From the NCBI GenBank assembly GCA_963813895.1, contig CAWFAS010000001.1:372001-436000 (forward strand): a stretch of DNA of 64,000 bases, given 5' to 3'. Under the pieces are notes generated by a model. That model worked only from the letters and a program-made list of their open reading frames with translations. It did no database searches and had not been told where the DNA came from. The position numbers and the translations under genes were made by a program. This document shows positions 61,347-64,000 of this stretch, one piece after another. Source of the stretch: DASZWJ01 sp963813895 (lineage in GTDB: Bacteria; Pseudomonadota; Gammaproteobacteria; JAURND01). The stretch's first letter is position 1, and each line of letters opens with the position of its first letter.

Positions 61347-62603
61347 TTAACCTATCTTCCAAACGTCATCATTTCTCTCACATTCAATCAAATGGTTAAC
61401 ACGCTCGTATAATCTTTGCTTATTACCCTGAGATGAAAGTGCCTCACAGATAATTTTTGCAATTTCTTTAAAATCGGCTGCACGATAGCCACGCGAGGTC
61501 GCCCAAGCAGTTCCCAGGCGAAGACCGCCGGCCTCAGCCATTTTAGGGGATGTATCTGAAGGAAGAGTCTGACGGCTGGAGAGTATACCGATTTCTTCTA
61601 AACACTGTTCAGCTGCTGTACCATTGATACCAAAAGCCTTCTTAACATCCAATACTATATAGTGTTTGTCCGTGCCACCTGTAAGCAATGTTTCAGGGAA
61701 GCTTACGAATCCATCTGCCAATGTTTTTGCGTTAACAAGAACATTTTTTGCATATTCTCGGAACGCTGGTTCCTGAGTTAAAATCAGTGCATTTGCTGCG
61801 TCGGCAATTTTGCGAACTGAAAAACTGGATTGAGTGCCTGGATGAACCGCCCTATCTATGGCTGCAGCTAGATCTTGACGACAAAGTATTGCACCACCGA
61901 AAGGACCTCTTAAAGTCTTATCAAGAGACATGGTCGCTATATCGGCTAATGGAATAGGATTCGGAATGACTCCAGCGGCAATAAGCCCCGCCTCATGCGA
62001 TAAGTCGAACATTAAACGAGCCCCCGCGTGATCTGCAATTTCCCGTAAACGTTGAGCATCGAATAAACGAGGATAGGCAGAGGAGCCACAAATGATGAGC
62101 TTAGGTGAAAACTTTGCCGCTAAATTAGCGGCACTATCATAATCGATCAATCCATTCGGCGTGGTTTCATAAAAAATAAAGTTATAAGCGCGTCCGGAGA
62201 AATTTAATTTGAGTCCATGTGTTAAATGGCCGCCAGCCTTGAACCCAAGAGCAAGAACATTATCTCCTGGTGTCAGTATGGCATGATAAGCCGCTTGATT
62301 TGCTTGACTGCATGAATGTGGCTGAAGATTTGCGTGCGCAGCACCGAAAACTTGGCATGCAGCGCGGGCGGCTATTGCTTCAATTTTATCGTGCAAGTCT
62401 GCCCCCGCAAACGGACGTCTCCCTAGGAGGCCTTCTTGAATCATATATCCTTGATAGGGCGGGTTGCTTAAAACTTCTTGTGGACGCGCATTATCGCTAG
62501 CGATCAGGTTAATAACTTTGCGTTCATAACCAATTAATTGAGCTCCATATTTATATAAATCATTTTGCATTACTTCCCAATCAGTACTTACAACTGCTGA
62601 CAT
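61347..62603 (-). CDS. SHMT-like PLP enzyme with changed active-site residues
   Basis: 418 residues, the length of serine hydroxymethyltransferase. Shared with SHMT are NLIASDN, NLQPHSCSQANQAAY, GGHLTHG, FDLSHEAGLIAAG (Asp200, His203) and the PLP lysine Lys229 in SLDKTLRGPFGG. Differences: the strictly conserved SEN becomes SDN; the folate/substrate region Y-x-EGYPGxRYYGG becomes YMIQEGLLGRRPFAG, lacking both tyrosines; and the His before the PLP lysine is Asp228. It is thus more likely a specialised transaldolase or aldolase-type relative than glyA itself. The Shine-Dalgarno is TAGGAG. It follows the MFS gene by nine bases. Confidence 0.85.
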   Translation of the reverse strand: MSAVVSTDWEVMQNDLYKYGAQLIGYERKVINLIASDNARPQEVLSNPPYQGYMIQEGLLGRRPFAGADLHDKIEAIAARAACQVFGAAHANLQPHSCSQANQAAYHAILTPGDNVLALGFKAGGHLTHGLKLNFSGRAYNFIFYETTPNGLIDYDSAANLAAKFSPKLIICGSSAYPRLFDAQRLREIADHAGARLMFDLSHEAGLIAAGVIPNPIPLADIATMSLDKTLRGPFGGAILCRQDLAAAIDRAVHPGTQSSFSVRKIADAANALILTQEPAFREYAKNVLVNAKTLADGFVSFPETLLTGGTDKHYIVLDVKKAFGINGTAAEQCLEEIGILSSRQTLPSDTSPKMAEAGGLRLGTAWATSRGYRAADFKEIAKIICEALSSQGNKQRLYERVNHLIECERNDDVWKIG

Positions 62604-62612
62604 AAACTTCTC

Positions 62613-63827
62613 CTATTGTGAATTATCCTGTTGTGAATTGTATTTCATAGGTAAGGCTTTCTTAGATATTGCTGCCAAAAAAATCAAACAGAATAGAGCA
62701 GCAATTCCTAAACCACCTGCAATATAAAATATATAGAGCGATGGCCAATTCTGAATCATTGGATCAACCAATAAAGGCGTTGCCGCTTGTGCGATTAATA
62801 CAGGCAAAGCTAATTTCCCCAACAAAGCTGCATAACCTTTTGAGCCAAATAAAATCATAGGTAATATACCCATGGTAATACTCAGCACGCCATTGCTCAT
62901 ACCATAACCTATTGCAAAAATAGAGGCTGAGGATGTCCCAGCAAAAATTAATAGTGCAACAGATAAAGGTAAAATAGCAGTCCAGAAAATAGATGAGTTT
63001 AACGGATCAAAATTACGTCCAAAATAAATCTCAATTAATCGACCCGCAATTTGGGAGGGCCCAATTAATGAAGCAACAAAAGCAGCCGCAGTTATCGTTA
63101 GTCCTAGCCCCGTGAACATACGCAAAATATCAACCGAAACGGTAGTGCCAACAATAGCGCGTAAAACTGCATAAATGGCAAGTAAGTTAAAAACAAGTTT
63201 AATTCTGTCACGAGCCACAAGTTGATCGGAAACCTGTGTCTCAGCATGTTCTGGTACCCAATGGGGGATTTTGAAAAAAAATAAGGGCGCCCAAACAACT
63301 AGGTGGGGTATTGCATAGATCATTACCATATTGCGCCAACCAACCGCTTCGATTAAATAGGTTGTAACCGGCCAAAAGAGAGTAGCAAAACCAGAAATTA
63401 AAGTTATCCGGATTATAATTTTCTTCGCGTCTTGCTTCAGCAAACGACCGATCGCGGCAAAGGCTGCGTTAAATAATCCGAGGGCCATACCTAGGCCCAC
63501 AATTGTCCATCCCAAATACCAAATAAGCAAACCATGCGTTTGAGATAATAGGATCAAACCAAATCCCATTAATAAACTACCTGCAGCAAGAGGACGCCTA
63601 CCTCCTTCGGACTCAATCCAAGCACCTATTTTAGGTGCACACAAACCACCGATCAAAAGAGCCCAGGAAAATCCACCAATAATAGCCAGAGTGCTCTGGC
63701 CGGTTTCATCGGCCACAATCTTTACCAATGTCGCAGGAAGATAATAAGTTGTTGCCCAAGCATAAATTTGAGAAAACCCTATTAAAAAAGTCAGAAAGTG
63801 TATGCGGATTTGATTATTATTGGTCAT
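62613..63827 (-). CDS. MFS transporter
   Basis: 404 residues with about 12 predicted transmembrane helices. The A-like loop motif appears as GAWIESEGGRRPLAAGSLLM between helices 2 and 3. The central loop is short with KIPHWVPEHAETQVSDQL. No substrate can be inferred. It stands between a gene running off the window (eight bases upstream) and the SHMT-like gene (nine bases downstream), so the three form an operon. A role in exporting the product of the neighbouring enzymes, or in importing a substrate, is possible. Confidence 0.88.
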   Translation of the reverse strand: MTNNNQIRIHFLTFLIGFSQIYAWATTYYLPATLVKIVADETGQSTLAIIGGFSWALLIGGLCAPKIGAWIESEGGRRPLAAGSLLMGFGLILLSQTHGLLIWYLGWTIVGLGMALGLFNAAFAAIGRLLKQDAKKIIIRITLISGFATLFWPVTTYLIEAVGWRNMVMIYAIPHLVVWAPLFFFKIPHWVPEHAETQVSDQLVARDRIKLVFNLLAIYAVLRAIVGTTVSVDILRMFTGLGLTITAAAFVASLIGPSQIAGRLIEIYFGRNFDPLNSSIFWTAILPLSVALLIFAGTSSASIFAIGYGMSNGVLSITMGILPMILFGSKGYAALLGKLALPVLIAQAATPLLVDPMIQNWPSLYIFYIAGGLGIAALFCLIFLAAISKKALPMKYNSQQDNSQ

Positions 63828-63835
63828 TGTAATCC

Positions 63836-64000
63836 CTAGTTATTCATGACTAATTCAGAAAGAGGAAGGGTATTTTCGTTATCAACAACATTTTTTTGGA
63901 TAGATATCAAGGCTCCCCTTACAAATGCACCATTACTTTTTAAGAAGGATTCAAGGTAAGTTTGGCATGGATAAGGGATAAGTTGATTCGCTGTAGTGAT
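63836..64000 (-). CDS. C-terminal end of an unidentified protein, cut by window edge
   Basis: Fifty-four codons are open from the right edge to a TAG at 63836-63838, ending LPLSELVMNN. The visible sequence includes NQLIPYPCQTYLESFLKSN and GAFVRGALISIQKN. I do not recognise the family. It ends eight bases before the MFS start, so it belongs to the same operon. Confidence 0.55.
   Translation of the reverse strand: MTTANQLIPYPCQTYLESFLKSNGAFVRGALISIQKNVVDNENTLPLSELVMNN

Noticed and set aside
1..64000. CRISPR arrays, rRNA genes, prophage genes
   Set aside because: No regularly spaced direct repeats, no rRNA sequence blocks and no phage structural genes were seen; the repeats present are inverted and dispersed.

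Overview
The window reads as chromosome of a gammaproteobacterium of the order Legionellales, most likely Coxiella-like. The pointers are a Com1-type DsbA-family protein, an LbtU/DUF3573 outer-membrane protein, a CBU_0592-family membrane protein, the tkt-gap-pgk-pyk order, and a predicted protein ending in a eukaryotic-type CaaX box. This assignment is inferred from gene content; the genus is not resolved. No rRNA, CRISPR array, prophage or intact insertion sequence was seen.

Layout. 0-13 kb: an AddB-like repair nuclease running off the left edge, a QseBC-type two-component pair, tRNA-Pro(CGG), ribosomal proteins L28 and L33, Com1, QueF, a methyltransferase, a lipoprotein, an LbtU-like porin and PyrC. 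12-30 kb: housekeeping and oxidative-stress genes (peroxiredoxin, sodB, prlC, rpiA, algC, rpoH, trmL, rsmE, a GT9 glycosyltransferase, ispB, epmA, efp) and a stand-alone ftsQ. 29.9-39.2 kb: a complete MdtABC/MuxABC-type RND efflux operon with its own outer-membrane channel. 39.3-45.7 kb: glycolytic operon tkt-gap-pgk-pyk. 45.8-49.6 kb: a candidate CaaX effector flanked by inverted repeats, a cupin, a ROK sugar kinase and a RhaT-like transporter. 49.8-52.8 kb: an HlyD/ABC exporter whose permease carries a frameshift.

53-64 kb looks like an accessory island. On the minus strand lie a MppP/RohP/Ind4-like PLP-dependent arginine oxidase, a D-2-hydroxyacid dehydrogenase, a covalent-flavin BBE-type oxidase and a SodC-like protein that has lost two copper ligands. 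A divergent ABC-F ATPase, a tRNA-Ser-like gene with an abnormal anticodon loop, a VOC-domain protein, an SHMT-like enzyme with a changed active site and an MFS transporter follow. Together these suggest a small, apparently undescribed amino-acid-derived metabolite pathway with self-protection and export.

The intergenic spaces are studded with long near-perfect palindromes of at least nine sequence families, one present five times in 64 kb. They mostly sit at gene 3' ends, and two supply the last codons and stop of a neighbouring gene. One family has ends like the inverted repeats that flank the CaaX gene, which suggests miniature transposable elements.
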